Part shown: positions 23,648-35,682 of the stretch, piece after piece
Layout of the letters: each line of letters begins with the position of its first letter
Position numbering within the stretch: the first letter of the stretch is position 1
From: Gremmenia infestans
Taxonomy: Eukaryota > Ascomycota > Leotiomycetes > Helotiales > Hamatocanthoscyphaceae
Length of the DNA stretch: 64,000 bases
Direction of reading: 5' to 3'
Assembly (NCBI GenBank): GCA_032629725.1
Contig: JAFEVB010000037.1
Coordinates: forward strand, 434,001-498,000
Position numbers and translations under genes: made by a program
The notes under the pieces: generated by a model
Told to the model about the DNA's origin: nothing
The model's database searches: none
Seen by the model: only the letters and a program-made list of their open reading frames with translations

Positions 23648-25262
23648 ATGCCTAACTCCCAGAAGCTCGTCGACAGCATCGAGATCGACGCCGGTAGACT
23701 CAAAGCCAACCCCTACAGGGCGTCAAAATCCAAAACCGGAACATCCTCAAATTCGTACAAGGCGATCCCCACCACCAAGCGTACCCCCAAGAGCTCTCCC
23801 GAAGCGAGTTCTCCAGCCTCAAAACGCACTCGAGCCAACTCATCGTCGACGTCAACAGACACTCCATCTGCAAAGCGTACTGGTCATGTCAGGAAACATT
23901 CGGTAGCGAATCCTGAAGATGCCAGCCCGATAAACTCACCGGATCTTGTTACTCCACCTCTAGAGGAAGATCAGAAGACTTCATCCATGGCTCTCTTCCA
24001 GAGCAGCCCCTTGGAGGTGCCAGCATCAAGCACATTCACTCCTCGCAAGTCGGATCAGAAGAGGCCGAATTTGTCAACTTTTGACGATGTATTCGGCAAG
24101 AGTCCGATTACCCCTGGTCAATCTCCGAGCGGCATCAAGAATGAAGACGTTGCCGACTTTCTCAATCCTCGCAACTACCAGGCAGCGGATTTCGGCTATC
24201 TTGAGATTGGTGCAGAAAAGCACAAGGACTGGACTCCTCTCACCGTTCATACTGCAAAGTGTGATGGTTGTAGCAAGCAAAACAAATCCGTCCTTCAGAG
24301 ATGTGGACGGTGTAACAAGCAACTCTGCAAAGCATGCATCTTCAATACCACAGGGGAGGCTATGGAGGGTCATGAATTCAACTCGAATATGCTGGACTGG
24401 AATCCTCCGAAAGTAAAGCGAACTCCAAAGCTCATGCCTAAGGCGAAACGCACAATGACGTCCCGACGAGGTAACCAATTTGAAGATGCTCCTTATGACG
24501 ATAAACCTCGACGCCCACAGGCCAAGAAGCCTAAGCTGGAGTCTAAAGAGACAGGTATGTTGTTTGTTCAAACATTCTGAGGCCCCCCGTGTACATTTGA
24601 TTGTCTCGGGTTTTGAAAAGAGGTTCCCAGACTCAACGCTGACTCTGAGATTCACAGGCCAAACTACCGAGCCAAGAAAGAAGCAACGCACCACTGAGGA
24701 TACTGTTTCAGTATCTGATGACAGCTATGACGATCGTGACATGGGTGATGAGGAGTTCTCCCAAAAGTACGACGACTACCGTCGTAAAAAGAACTGGGAC
24801 CAAGAAGACGAGATGGATTATGCCATGAGCGACGAGCGTCTTGGCAATCTCTATGATATAGACCACCAGCGATTTCGAAATGGAAACAAGGGATCTGCTA
24901 AACTCGCAGATGTCCCAGAGACTGCTGGACAGGGGTGGGGTGCTACAGGCCCTTTGTCAAAGCATGTTAGTGCTGCCGCTACCCCGAAGAACGATGTCAG
25001 ACCAGGGGTTATGGTAGATCACATGAAGGGTGAAAGTGGTGATAGTCTCGATGAGCTTTTCACCATTGCAGCCAGGGCAAGTGATGACAAGGCTCTGATG
25101 GCCGGAAAGGATAGGCTGGAGCAGAAGCTGCAGTATGAGATGCTCAAGGTTCGACAGACAAACCCCGATTACAAAAGGCTGGTAGAGGAGGGTAGGAAAG
25201 ATGAGGCGGACGAAATGATCCTTGGTGCAGCAAATCTTATTCGCATTCGTCACGAATTGTGA
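23648..25262 (+). CDS. Nuclear-type hypothetical protein with Cys-rich zinc-binding segment
   Basis: Exons 23648-24554 and 24658-25262 give 503 residues; the intron is 103 nt. The first 150 residues are Ser/Thr/Lys/Pro-rich and disordered, with basic patches and several SP/TP sites (possible cyclin-dependent-kinase targets). Near residues 205-245 lies CDGCSKQNKSVLQRCGRCNK, continuing into LCKACIF and then GHEFN. The spacing C-x2-C-x9-C-x2-C-x4-C-x2-C plus a His resembles a B-box or MYND-like zinc fold. A Lys/Arg-rich segment (PRRPQAKKPK) follows, then an acidic stretch and a helical C-terminus. It is likely nuclear and may bind protein or nucleic acid. I do not recognise a named family. Confidence 0.78.
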
Positions 25263-26774
25263 GAGTCTCTCGTCGCTTTCCTAGTACCGATATCGATATA
25301 TCTCCCGACAAGCTTCCACTACTACTATACATGGTTTTCATCACACGCAATACCCGATATCAACTACACCACAACACTTGTACAAGTATAATACCGCATG
25401 ACGCTTTCCAGATTTTCCTTTCGACTTCCCCGGCTCAGAGAAGATACCTAGGCATCGAGGAGCTTTCATGGAAGATTCCGAATGCACAATATTGCTCTAG
25501 ACAAAGGTGCGAAAGGATATGAGAGTACAAATGAATTCCCTGCAACTATACTTTCGGCGCCTTGGCTGAATATACCGTGTAGGACATTTGGTACTGGATG
25601 GGCGTTTCTTTCTGCAAGACTTCGACATGACACGAACACACTTCTGTTGAGCTTAAGCTGCTCCTGGTATTCTCTCTGGCCATAGACCGGCCTTTTCATA
25701 GCATCCGCGTTCTACTCAGCCATCTTTCAGAACACTCCTCTGAGGGTACGGTACCATATTCGCGGTGCATTTTAATAGCTGCTTCTCAGGCATTGCATTG
25801 TCTAGAGAAAGAAGCACAGACAATACAGCGAGATTCATTCATACTCGGAGCATGGACTATCAATGTATAATATTCATACTGTGAAGAAAAAATCTGTTGC
25901 TGTAGAAGCTCCACTTGGAGTGCCCATTCCTTACATTTCCCCAAGCAACATAGCATAACTCGGCGCACTAGAGCTGAGATTCCAAAAAACTTCCTCACCG
26001 GACGTCGATTCATGCATATACTTTACTTTACCTTTTCAACCCCATCCTAGACTAGATGCATCTTGCATATACTCTAGTATTCGTAAGTAAGCAAAGCGCG
26101 TCGATAGATAGTATTGTAAAACATTTCAGATAGAGAAGGAATTATTCTTCTGTGATTGATTCATCATATGTCGAAAATGAATATTATATCTGTGATGGAG
26201 CTTTGAGATTAAGGTTATGTAGAAAGGGAATACTATAGGCTGGTTGTTGATTTAAAGAGGTCTGGATAGTAGATACGAGGGTTTTGACGCAGAAGACGAT
26301 GTTTAAGGGGAGAGAGAATATTGTTAAAGAGCAGATGGGTTTGAGTTTGAGTTGGAGCTTGCGGGTTATTATTGTACTTTGAGGATCGGATGTGAGGTGA
26401 AGTGAAGTGCGGTGAGGTGGGGGTGAGTGGGGCATACAGTAGAAATGTAGGACCGGCTTGGCTCCCGCATCTCTCTCTATAAAAGTGAGCTGTACAAGCC
26501 ATCTCCACTTCTATCATGGCCTAACTTATATCTGACAGAAGCTTGCTTATCTCCCGAGAGAAGAATGGCTTGGATCCGGAAGGTGTTTTGAGCCGCAACT
26601 GCGAATTTCTATAGTATCGTACGGGGAATCTCAAAGCGACTTCCGTGATTCATTACGCGGCTCTTTCTACATTACTCTCAAAACCCCCTCCCTGAATAAC
26701 CTACAGTGCCTAGCAAGACTCCCCTCAAAAACAGCTGAGAGAGTTTTCCTATATTTCTTAAATATCCTCCAATC
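25263..26774. other. Gene-free intergenic stretch
   Basis: 1.5 kb with no convincing gene. Near 26477 a TATAAAAG box lies about 290 bp before the methyltransferase start and may be its TATA element. The remainder is AT-rich with only short frames. Confidence 0.45.
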
Positions 26775-28106
26775 ATGGAATCTCCAACCCCCAACCCCCC
26801 TGTTCCTGTCACAGACCCCACCTTCCGCACCTACTCATCCACGCAAGCCCAAGCCTACGCCTCGCACCGCACCTCCTACTCGCCCGCGCTCTACAAGACG
26901 ATATGCGACTTCCACGCCGCCAACGGCGGGCACTTTGGAACCGTCGTTGACTGTGGATGCGGACCCGGAAACGCAACGCGTGATCTCGCGCTGATGTTCG
27001 ATTGCGCGCTGGGGACGGATGCGGGGGCGGCGATGATCGGTGCGGCCAGGGAGAGGGGCGGGAAGACTAGGAGTGGGAGGGATATTAGGTGGGAGGTCGT
27101 TCCGGCGGAGGGGCTTTCGGATGTGGAGGGGTTGGAGGCTGGGTCGGTGGATGTGGTGACGGTTGCTAGTATGAGGTTTCTCTACTTTTGTTATTCGAAA
27201 TCTTCTATTTCTATTTCTGCTTGAATCAACGTCGGTCTGCTGACTTGTGCTTTATTTAGTGGCTGTGAGTACTGAGTCCTGCTTGCTTGTTCTCATTGTT
27301 GTTACTGATAGTGAAAGGTCCATTGGTTCGACTTGACCAAATTCTACTCGGAAGCAGCAAGAGTACTGAAGCCCGGTGGTACTTTGGCTCTATGGACCAT
27401 TGGTAAAAGCCCATCTTATTCCGAAACCTCAAAAAGCTAATCTGTGAGGTTCTACTATAGCCTCCGGCTTCCCACGTATGTTTTATCTGTCCCTTGATTA
27501 CTATTCCCTTGCTTTTCTGACAGCTAATGCTAGATCCCGATCAACCCAACGCAGCAAAGCTTACGGAAATCATGCTGCATTTCGAGCACGTTGTCATAGG
27601 CAAGTATCAGATGCCAGGCAATCTACTGTCAAGGGGAATGTATGACAAGCTGCCTTTACCGTGGACTGTGTCGCCGCCAGTGCCGGGCTTTTCCAAGGCA
27701 GCCTACGTCAAGCTCGACTATGACAGAGATGGTGTTCTGAGCAATGGCAAGACATTCTTCTCTGGTAGTAAAAGTTAGTCTTCCATTCCATTCCATTCCA
27801 TTCCCCATGCATACTGTTCTTTGATGCCCTGCCTTGCCACGCCCAGATTTATTCATAAACCATAATGCTGCTGCAGATTGCTGAGTGATGTCTATATATC
27901 TAGGAAGGAACCTCGCGGAAGTTGAGCAAGCCTTGGGGACGGCCTCGATGGTGACGCGATGGAGAGAAGACCATCCTGATCTCGTTGGGACAGAGCAAGA
28001 CTGCGTGAAGGTGTTTGTTAAAGACCTGCGCGAAGCATTGGGAGGAGAGGAGGAAGTGGATAGTGGGGGTGCTACGACGATTATGCTGTTTAAGAAGGCG
28101 GCTTGA
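26775..28106 (+). CDS. SAM-dependent methyltransferase, trans-aconitate methyltransferase-like
   Basis: Six exons: 26775-27168, 27260-27264, 27318-27402, 27461-27475, 27534-27764 and 27904-28106, giving 310 residues. The class I methyltransferase motif I is VVDCGCGPGNATRDLA near residue 57, and the acidic end of strand 2 is the GTDAG that follows. The post-I and motif IV region reads DVVTVASMAVHWFDL once exons 1-3 are joined, a signature of the Tmt1/Crg1-like fungal family, followed by RVLKPGGTLALW. The 5-nt exon TGGCT and the 15-nt exon are required: skipping either breaks the frame, and both lie between good donors (GTGAGT, GTATGT) and acceptors. Relatives methylate small carboxylic acids or related metabolites; the substrate here is unknown. 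Confidence 0.85.
27781..27805. repeat. TTCCA pentanucleotide repeat in intron 5
   Basis: About five TTCCA units lie in the last intron (27765-27903) of the methyltransferase gene. Confidence 0.8.
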
Positions 28107-30534
28107 GTGCGCGTTTACTGCTATAGTAGTCGTGAGGTCTTTCGGGAGCGAACCCGGGAAATAGGTGGTTAATATTAGCCTTGCTAAGTTGCTATCCAAA
28201 GTTCTGTCAAGCATCAGTAATACCGAGGCATACAGAGAAGCTACTGTACCTCAAAGATAGGAGGGTACTAGCACCAGTAACGAACATACTGCAAAGCAAT
28301 GGTATTAGCATTAGCATTAGTTTCCCTCCCTCTTATTATTGTATTCCCGCTGGTGCCGCTACACCTCTCATACAACATCCCGCTCCGGGCAAAGAGTCAA
28401 GGTCAAAGTCAAAGTCAAGCACATAAACTCTCCATCGGCCCACTTTTGATTACTACTAAATCTACCCAAGCAAAGCATGTCGCATGCACTGTACAGTACT
28501 ATACCCCCCGCTTCGATGCAAATATTCGCCTATTCCGCCCCTTACAGAAGTCTGCAGTACTGTACTGTATCTATCCCACCTTGCAGCACAGGCACAGACA
28601 CAGATACAGGCACAGGGTCTTTTACCCCTCTTTACGAACAGGGGTCGGGTCCCGAGACGGGACGGGACGCGCGAGTTTGGAGTGATGTGATGCTTGAGGG
28701 CTGGAGCATGCATACTTTATCAAGAGGGGGTGAATCACATGACCGGAGCAAAGCTCCACTCAGTGGCACCGCTTTGTAATTTCATGGTGTACTCCCGGAG
28801 GTAAAGTGAGGTCTGTAGAAAGAGCAATGTGATTGTTTATTAATTGAACACGAACCATTCCCAAAGGTACGCACTTTGGTAGATTGAAAGCTCACTCATC
28901 ACACCCGTGTGCTGACTTGGCTTGGGCTGCGCTGCCGAACAATATGATCACGAGCGAGCATTAGTGAGAGACGCCCCTCTCATGATTGGCTAATCGCGTG
29001 AAAGAAAACGCGAAAAAAAACACGTACTAGTAGTATTCGACGCGTAACGCGCTCGATGTAATTTCAGGGTCCTCATGCAACCACTCACACCTCGCAGCAG
29101 AGACATCCATCCCATCTTGAAGGGGGATGATTTCACATTTTCCTTGCGCCTCAGTGAGGGACCGAGGGGGGGGAAGGGCAAGCCACTTACTTGCCCTGCA
29201 GCATCTCGGTATGTATGAGTATTGGATTGGCACCGAGGAGGGTCATGGCGAGCATGGTAGCCGATAAGATAGATACTGCAGTAGATAGGTAAGGTAGATG
29301 ATGGGGAATAGAAGCAGAGGAGGGGTTGAGACATGCATGGTGAGATAGATCGATGGTCTACAATATCAGTGAGGGAGACGCGTCCTGTCCTGGCGTCAAG
29401 CGCGTTTTACGCGTAAAGTGGTTTTGTACTGTAGAATGGGATGGATGGCTATCCGGGTGTCGTACTGTCTCGTATCCGTGACTGCCCTGTACAACGGTAA
29501 AATCAGATGAGAAGAGAATAAACTCGGCAGAGTAGTATGTTAGACATGGCTTTATTGTATAGTATGGTGGAATATATTTGTACATCAATCGAGCATCGAG
29601 AAATGATTCCCAGATCGAAAGCTATCCTGATCCTGGGCTCAAGGACGGCGAACTAGAAGGGATGTCCAGCTCTAGGGACGGCAGCGGGCAGGCACTACGC
29701 GGAAGCTACTCTAGACTTCCTGCTCGAATTTTCACCGTTGAAAGTTAGAATATGACTTCAGAGGTTGAGCATAGAAGATTCAGAGGTCGTGTAGTACTGT
29801 ACTGTACTGTAAAACATTAATCATGTTGGAAGGAGGGGAGGGAGGTCCCATGGGTCTCATGGGTCCCCTGCTTAAATCATTACTTCTATTCTTCCATGTC
29901 GGAATGGAAGGATACGATATTTTCGAAAGCACGGGACAAAAGGGGAGAGAAAAGTCGGACAAAACAAGACAGACCTTTATGAGACATGGACGAAATCGAT
30001 TATCGTAGTGCCAACTTGATGGACTAAAAGACAATAATTGAGCAGTAACCCTACCTACTGTACCTCCTTGAGAGCTAGACTGAGATCTGAAAAGGTCCCA
30101 CCCCACCCACACTTCGAGTCGCATCCATCACGCGGCCATGCTGGTTACAGGGAGTGGTGGTGGTGGTGGTGGTGCTGGTGCTGGTGGTCCAGTTAGTGAG
30201 CATTAAGACGCTGCATTATATCACGGCCCGCCCGCCCTCAACCGCTGAGGCCGCCTTCTTCCCTTCACACATCCATCCCGGACCTGCATATCACCCCTCG
30301 CAACGCATCTACACCTCACAACAGCGTCGCAAAGAAACAAACTCACAGCCAACGACACTTCTCGATCAGCAGAATACAGCCATCTATTTTTCATCCCTCT
30401 GATCCAGCGTTGACAACCTCCGACGGCAGCCGGCGCATCAATTGCGCTCGCGGACTCGCTTTCTGTCGCATCGACTTCTCCAACTCCAGACCAGCACAAC
30501 TCATCCGCAACCCCCCCTCACCACGATCGCAATC
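28107..30534. other. Gene-free, repeat-bearing stretch of 2.4 kb
   Basis: No convincing gene. It holds a short GGTCAA-type run near 28388-28422, several TACTGTAC motifs (28488-28500, 28555-28570, 29791-29810) and a GGT/GCTGGT run at 30155-30189. Open frames in this stretch are short and cross these repeats. The end includes the CT-rich leader of the Myb gene. Confidence 0.5.
30155..30189. repeat. GGT trinucleotide repeat
   Basis: Tandem GGT units passing into GCTGGT units, upstream of the Myb/SANT gene. Confidence 0.8.
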
Positions 30535-31350
30535 ATGCTACTCCCCTCAGCCATAGGCTGCGACTCGTCCTCCCAAAGCGCGCACAAACCGCGTCTCCAA
30601 ACCTCCCTCTTCGCCTCCCCACCGCTCTCACCGCCGCCCTCCTCCGGGGGCCCAACGCTCAACAACCTCTACTCCACCTGCCGCGCCCTGCAATCCATGC
30701 TCACCACGCCCAACCAACTCCCATCTCCACCCACTACACACGCTGAAGTCCCCATCGCTGCGTCGCCGTTGAAACTGCGTCTGCGCGCGCGTAGGACGGA
30801 TGACTTGGCGCAGGCGCAAACGCCTAGGAAGAAGATCACGAAGCGCGGACCGCCGCCGAGAGGCATCAATAAGAGGCGGAGAGTGGCGGACGATGATATG
30901 AGCCATGGGCGTGCGCAGCAGGAAGACGAAGACGAAGACGATGCGGGTGTTGCTGCACAGGAAGAGAAGGAGGATGACGAGAACGGGCCGCGCACACCAA
31001 AGCGCGCACGTCTACTCGCGCCGCCCGTTCTGCCTCTTGGTCTTGAGCGCGGCGACTTCCACTCGCTACTCCCTGCATCCACTCCACAGGACAACAACGA
31101 AGTGCTGCCGAGTATAGAAGACAGCGATGCACAGCGGAGCGATTTCTGGTCTACAGAAGAGGACCGACTACTCGTAGAACTCGTATTGGAGAAACTCAAG
31201 CTCACAAAGAGCGATTGGCAGGACTGTGCGAGGAGTCTGGGCAAGGATAGGGGGACTGTGGGGAGGCGGTGGAAGAGCCTGATGGGGGGTGGGGAGGTGG
31301 GGTTGAAGCATAGGCCGAGGAGGGCCAAGTTACATTCTACGTGGAGATGA
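30535..31350 (+). CDS. Myb/SANT-domain DNA-binding protein
   Basis: Single exon of 271 residues. The start at 30535 (AATCATGCTA context) is preferred over the longer upstream frame, which lacks an early protein-like region. The N-terminal two thirds is disordered, with Ser/Pro-rich sequence, a basic stretch (GINKRRRVADD, possible nuclear signal) and an acidic Glu/Asp run. The C-terminus at about residues 204-250 has the tryptophan-spaced Myb/SANT pattern: FWSTEEDRLLVELVLEK, DWQDCARSLGKDRGTVGRRW, then a basic tail. A single Myb repeat with an intact third helix suggests DNA or chromatin binding in the nucleus. Targets unknown. Confidence 0.78.
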   Translation: MLLPSAIGCDSSSQSAHKPRLQTSLFASPPLSPPPSSGGPTLNNLYSTCRALQSMLTTPNQLPSPPTTHAEVPIAASPLKLRLRARRTDDLAQAQTPRKKITKRGPPPRGINKRRRVADDDMSHGRAQQEDEDEDDAGVAAQEEKEDDENGPRTPKRARLLAPPVLPLGLERGDFHSLLPASTPQDNNEVLPSIEDSDAQRSDFWSTEEDRLLVELVLEKLKLTKSDWQDCARSLGKDRGTVGRRWKSLMGGGEVGLKHRPRRAKLHSTWR

Positions 31351-31710
31351 TATGATTTCGTCTACCTCTAATAACTCCTTCTCTTTCGTCATCTATAGGA
31401 CGGTACTTTTAGACTTGGGATTTGGATCGGGAATGGGTCGGCGTTGAATTCGGATTTGGTTTCGGTTTCGGTTTGGGTTTTTGATTATTACGATACGATA
31501 TCCCAGAATGCATGCATGCATGCATACAGACATGCTTCTCTTATTACATTACATTAAAGTACTGTACTGCTCAATATAGATCATACCACTTACTCTGCAT
31601 CACCTTGCATTTCTCACTCTCTGCTCTTCAGCTGACCTGGTTTCCTTGAAACTTGCAGATGGGTACGTAGTACTTACCTAGGTACTGTAGATAGTTAATA
31701 TACAATAGCG

Positions 31711-31742
31711 CTGGACTGGACTGGACTGGACTGGACTGGACT
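31711..31742. repeat. CTGGA pentanucleotide tandem repeat
   Basis: Six perfect CTGGA units followed by CT, seen directly. Confidence 0.9.
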
Positions 31743-32262
31743 CACATGTGAGCCTTGTCCGTGAACTATATTCGAAACTTATGTATGGAATTACTGCAGG
31801 GGTCATCCTAGGTACCGTACTGTACTATAATGGTTATCGTGAGAGAGTACTAGTAGGTAGGTATACAGTGCAATACAATACAACAGAATAGATTGGAAAC
31901 GAGATAGAGCAGTTTGAATGAGCGGGAGGGTTCATAGACCTGTCTGTTTGTACCTCGGGGCTTTAAGGTAGCTTGGATGAATGGATCGTTGTATCTAGGA
32001 ATACAGACAGTAGTTCCGGATTACTTCCGTTTCGTTTCGAGGCTTGAAGGTGGTCATACTGTATGCATGTTTCGTTCACTACTCGACATGTATTTCGCGC
32101 GCGCGCGCGAGGGAGGTGGTGGTGATGGTGTATGTAACTAAGTATGTGTAGTAGAGTAGGTAGGCGCTGTTGTATGTATATGTATATGGTAGTATAGTCG
32201 TTGCTTTGTATGTATGGTATGGTGTGGTATTACAACCTAGAATCCCCAGCCCGTGCCCCAAG

Positions 32263-32285
32263 TATATATATATATATATATATAT
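32263..32285. repeat. TA dinucleotide microsatellite
   Basis: About eleven TA units in non-coding DNA. Confidence 0.9.
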
Positions 32286-32413
32286 TCCCCATATGCAATG
32301 CATGCTTTACCCATTACCGCTAACTATATAGTTAGTACCTAGCCCCTTCTGCCATCCAACCACCCCCCCAAAACTCCCACCAAAGTGCAAATCGATCTCA
32401 AATGTATGCTATA

Positions 32414-33860
32414 TTATACCATATCCCGCCCATCCTTCCCCCCCGCATGTGCATGTGCTTCCTCACTCAAAACACTAAGCCGGTCCTCATATTCCGTCCG
32501 CGTAACCTCTACCGTCCTCTGCACCTGAATGCCCCCATCCTCCCTCTCGCACGTATCCCCAAACGGGTCTTTACTCCTAATGCTCGTAGTAGTAGCTGTG
32601 GTATGCGTCTTAGGTTGCAATTCCATATGATCCGATGTCGTGGACGCGGATTTCGATCTCTTGTGTTCGTGCTGAGTGCTCGGCTGCAGATACCCCCGGC
32701 CAGCAGCAGAGTGCGAGGCTTTCTGCGACTGCGAGGTACGGGTGCTGAGCGAGTAGAAGTTGCGAAAAAGGGGCCGCAGCGTTGCGGCCGAGGCGGCGAT
32801 TATACCAAGGCCTGGCTCGACGGTCGACCAGATTGCGATGTCGATGGTGTTGAAGAGGAAATCTTGCGTTAGGCCGAGCACTTTGATGTAGGGGATTCGG
32901 ATCATGGCTGCTATGCCGGCTCTGGGGTTTGTTAGGATAGGTGGGGTGGCGGGAGGGAGGGGAGGGGACGAACAGCAGGCCTAGAGATAGAATTGCGGCA
33001 ACGGATGTTTTGGTTCTGGTGTTCATGTGTAGGTTCCATATTAAGGCGATGGGTAGGAGACCCAAGATCCTGCCCCGAGTTAGCATAGTAAGAAGGGAAG
33101 CGTTGGAGAGAGCCAAAGAGTCCCGGGAGCCGACATATGGGCTCCTAAAACAACTCCCAGCTCCTCACGTTCCATAGAGGAAACACCTCTTTATATGAGA
33201 TAAGCCTACCAATCTGCTGTGAAGTTGACCACGCTATGGGTAACGCTGGCATCAGGTACTATGGCAGGATTGATGCACGCACCATCCAAGCCTTCATACT
33301 GGCCCCAGAAGAACGAAACTGGAGAGCATTGGAAGATGATGAGGAAGAAGTAGAAGGTTGAGTAGGCCAGCATCATGGCGAGAGCTGCGTAAATAACGAT
33401 CTTGTGAACGGTCTTGACACATACCCGCAGAAGGAAAACGGCAATCGAGAGACGAACGAAGACTAGGGTAATGGTATATAAAAGCTCGCAGAGCCACCAG
33501 AAAAACAATGCCTTTGGGATATCTTGTGGCGAAATGTCGAATGTATGTTTGCCGGTGCCGTGTTTTATTCCTGAGAGAGAACAAGCAGTGTATGAAGTAA
33601 AAAGCATCTAAATAATGGTTATTACAACCAATATTCCATGAGGGTAAAAATCGGACATACCAAAGAAATTATGAGGAGATAGTCGTCAGCTCCCCAGCTT
33701 TTGGACAAGAATGACTTGACATAAACCCTAAGTGCAACGAATAGCCAGGTGAGCCCCAAGAACAAGCCAAAGACAGCCGCTAACTCAAGATCAGCCCTGC
33801 TCAGAAATGACCCTTTGACCTGAGACACCCACCAAGTTCTGGTCCTCGGTTTTCGCCCAT
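32414..33860 (-). CDS. PTH11-like / rhodopsin-fold integral membrane protein
   Basis: Minus-strand exons 33860-33833, 33779-33661, 33607-33210, 33069-32974 and 32921-32414 give 382 residues. The joined N-terminus MGENRGPELAAVFGLFLG leads into seven hydrophobic helices. Family landmarks are RVYVKSFLSKSWGADDYL, the extracellular HGTGKH segment, and FFWGQYEG..GACINP before the sixth helix. The C-terminal tail is long, Ser/Thr-rich and cytoplasmic. This is the fungal Pth11-related rhodopsin-domain family; in some plant pathogens members sense surface or host cues, while many have no known ligand. The donor of exon 4 is GTTCGT, chosen because it alone keeps phase. The intron 33209-33070 is the introner-like candidate described separately. 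Confidence 0.85.
33070..33209 (-). mobile_element. Introner-like intron candidate, copy 1 (PTH11-like gene)
   Basis: A 140-nt intron splitting a Trp codon (TG|GTAGGCTT ... GGCAG|G). On the plus strand, 33120-33150 carries a core with the inverted repeat GGAGCC..GGGCTCC. A 31-base core matches the intron at 50013-50149 at 24 positions, and the first eight bases of the two introns are identical. Six of the seven core differences are transitions. Classification as a mobile intron is inference. Confidence 0.4.
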
Positions 33861-34748
33861 GTTGATCAGATTGAAAGGATCGTGATCGTGTATGCACTCA
33901 TAACAATTGAAAAAGAAGCCGCCACACCATCAAAACCGCATAAAAATGTAAAGAGGACAAGCAATAGTCTTTAAGTTAATTGCACCTACCGCAATCCCAA
34001 CCATTCCGCTTCATCAGATGTCGAATACCCTGTATAGCATGATATTCAGAGACAGAGACTTCTCCACCACCAATGGAAATGAGAACCGAGGAAGAGTACT
34101 TCCGAATGGCCAAAACCTGACGACTTAGAGATGGCATCGATCTCTAGTTGTTCAGATAACCATGTTCATTCGATACATCAAAAGTGCCGTCCCCAACTTA
34201 GGATCAAAAACCTTAAATGAAGCGGAATATGCAGGACATTCGGAAAATTTCTACCGGTAAATGCGATAGGACCTGGATTGATCGATCCAGAACCAACCAT
34301 GAGATGGATGCAAACTTTGGATAGAATCGGCGGCTTAAGAAGACACGGCCTCTAATCCAAGAGGAGTAACAATGCCGGTAGGTGATGCCCTACGGACTCC
34401 GGGGTCTTGAACTCGAGACCTCGCCGAAAACAAAGTCTTCTGGTGGAATAAATTAGGGATTGTATCTACCGGTAGGCAGGTATTTCTCCTGCACCGAAAT
34501 CCCAAGAGCTATCGATTAGCGCTTGTTGAAAGTTCCACTGCAGCAGCACTCCGCAGTGTACTCTCGACTGCGACACTTCACTCATCACTCATATCATTGA
34601 AATAGACCAATAAGATATGGAATCAACTGGTCACTCTCTGCTTTAGAAGTTCCATACTCCAGGAACCGGAACAAGGTTCCCTGAGCCACTGCCTCCGGAC
34701 CACGAGATGAGGTGAAGCTTTTGCTTTCCAAGATCTGGCACGTGGGAT

Positions 34749-34800
34749 AAAGAAAAAGAAAAAGAAAAAGAAAAAGAAAAAGAAAAAGAAAAAGAAAAAG
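34749..34800. repeat. GAAAAA hexanucleotide tandem repeat
   Basis: About eight perfect GAAAAA units, seen directly. On the minus strand they produce a false Leu/Phe-rich frame. Confidence 0.92.
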
Positions 34801-35064
34801 GGAACGGAAAGGATAGGAGAATCGAGAAGATGTAGGATTACAATACTGGTTTTGGTATGTTAAGAGGACGCAATGGCTAAAGTGTTCCCTTTTGGTTAGG
34901 TGGATAAGTCGCGTGAAGAGCTCAAAATCAAAGCCAAATGCTGAAAGTTTCAAGGACACGCCGAGCCGTCATCCTCAAATCACATGCTTCAACACAATTC
35001 AACTACCTTCTCTCTTCAATGAATCTTCACCTCCCCTATTTCCTTCCTTTCTCAATCCCAATAT

Positions 35065-35065
<1 letters not shown>

Positions 35066-35097
<32 letters not shown>
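35066..35097. repeat. Compound CA/TA microsatellite
   Basis: A (CA)n run of about seven units passes directly into a (TA)n run of about eight units. Confidence 0.9.
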
Positions 35098-35682
35098 TGT
35101 CTCATATCTTCTACCAGTCATTATCTTCATTCAGTGAAGTAATAAATCACGTGAACCCCATCCCCTTTTTCAGACGCAGGGGTTCCCCAAAGCTCCTACG
35201 AATGAAACTCTGGTGCCAAGCCTCGTGTTCCTCACATGTTATTGAGAGTTGAAACGGACGTACATATTAGCTGTCGGAGTCTTGGCATGATGAAACGGGT
35301 AGAAGTAGGCTGGGCTTTGGTTGGAGGGGTTGTTTGTGCGTTTTAGTTTCCGTGTCTATAGTGAGGTAGCCAGGGTAGGTAAGATAGCCAACGTCAGAGA
35401 GAGCTCTAGGAACCGAGCTTCAGCTATCGGTACCTTAGGTAGGCAGGGTGGGTTTCGCTAGGAGAGGAGAGATAGGAGGGACGGGGAACGATAGAGTTTA
35501 AGTGTGGTTATTTCGCACATCTCATGGAAACTTTATTCGTCATAACTTCGCAGTAGGATCTTCTATAATTACAAATTGTATGTCGCGCCAAAAGCCCCTT
35601 TTACTCGCCCATTATTATTCAACCACCCAAGCCAAAATACCATTGCTTGACCCATTAATCAGCCGTTGTTGACCCCAAAAGC

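Larger units (their letters stand above)
31351..32413. other. Convergent intergenic stretch rich in simple repeats
   Basis: 1.06 kb between convergent genes. It contains ATGC repeats at 31508-31525, a (CTGGA)n array at 31711-31742, TACTGTAC motifs, (CG)n at 32096-32109 and (TA)n at 32263-32285. No gene is seen. Confidence 0.55.
33861..35682. other. Gene-free intergenic stretch
   Basis: 1.8 kb between the PTH11-like start and the convergent-side end of the SOD-like gene. It holds a GAAAAA hexamer array (34749-34800) and a CA/TA microsatellite (35066-35097). A 34390-34425 segment resembles a tRNA T-arm but no cloverleaf can be drawn. No protein gene is seen. Confidence 0.5.

Noticed and set aside
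28140..28170. Box-B-like word on the minus strand (GGGTTCGCTCCC)
   Set aside because: The conserved A of the T-loop is replaced and no cloverleaf fits around it.
34385..34430. tRNA T-arm-like segment (GGTCTTGAACTCGAGACC, a hairpin)
   Set aside because: No matching acceptor stem, D-arm or anticodon arm could be drawn on either strand. It may be a relic of a tRNA-derived element, but nothing else supports that.
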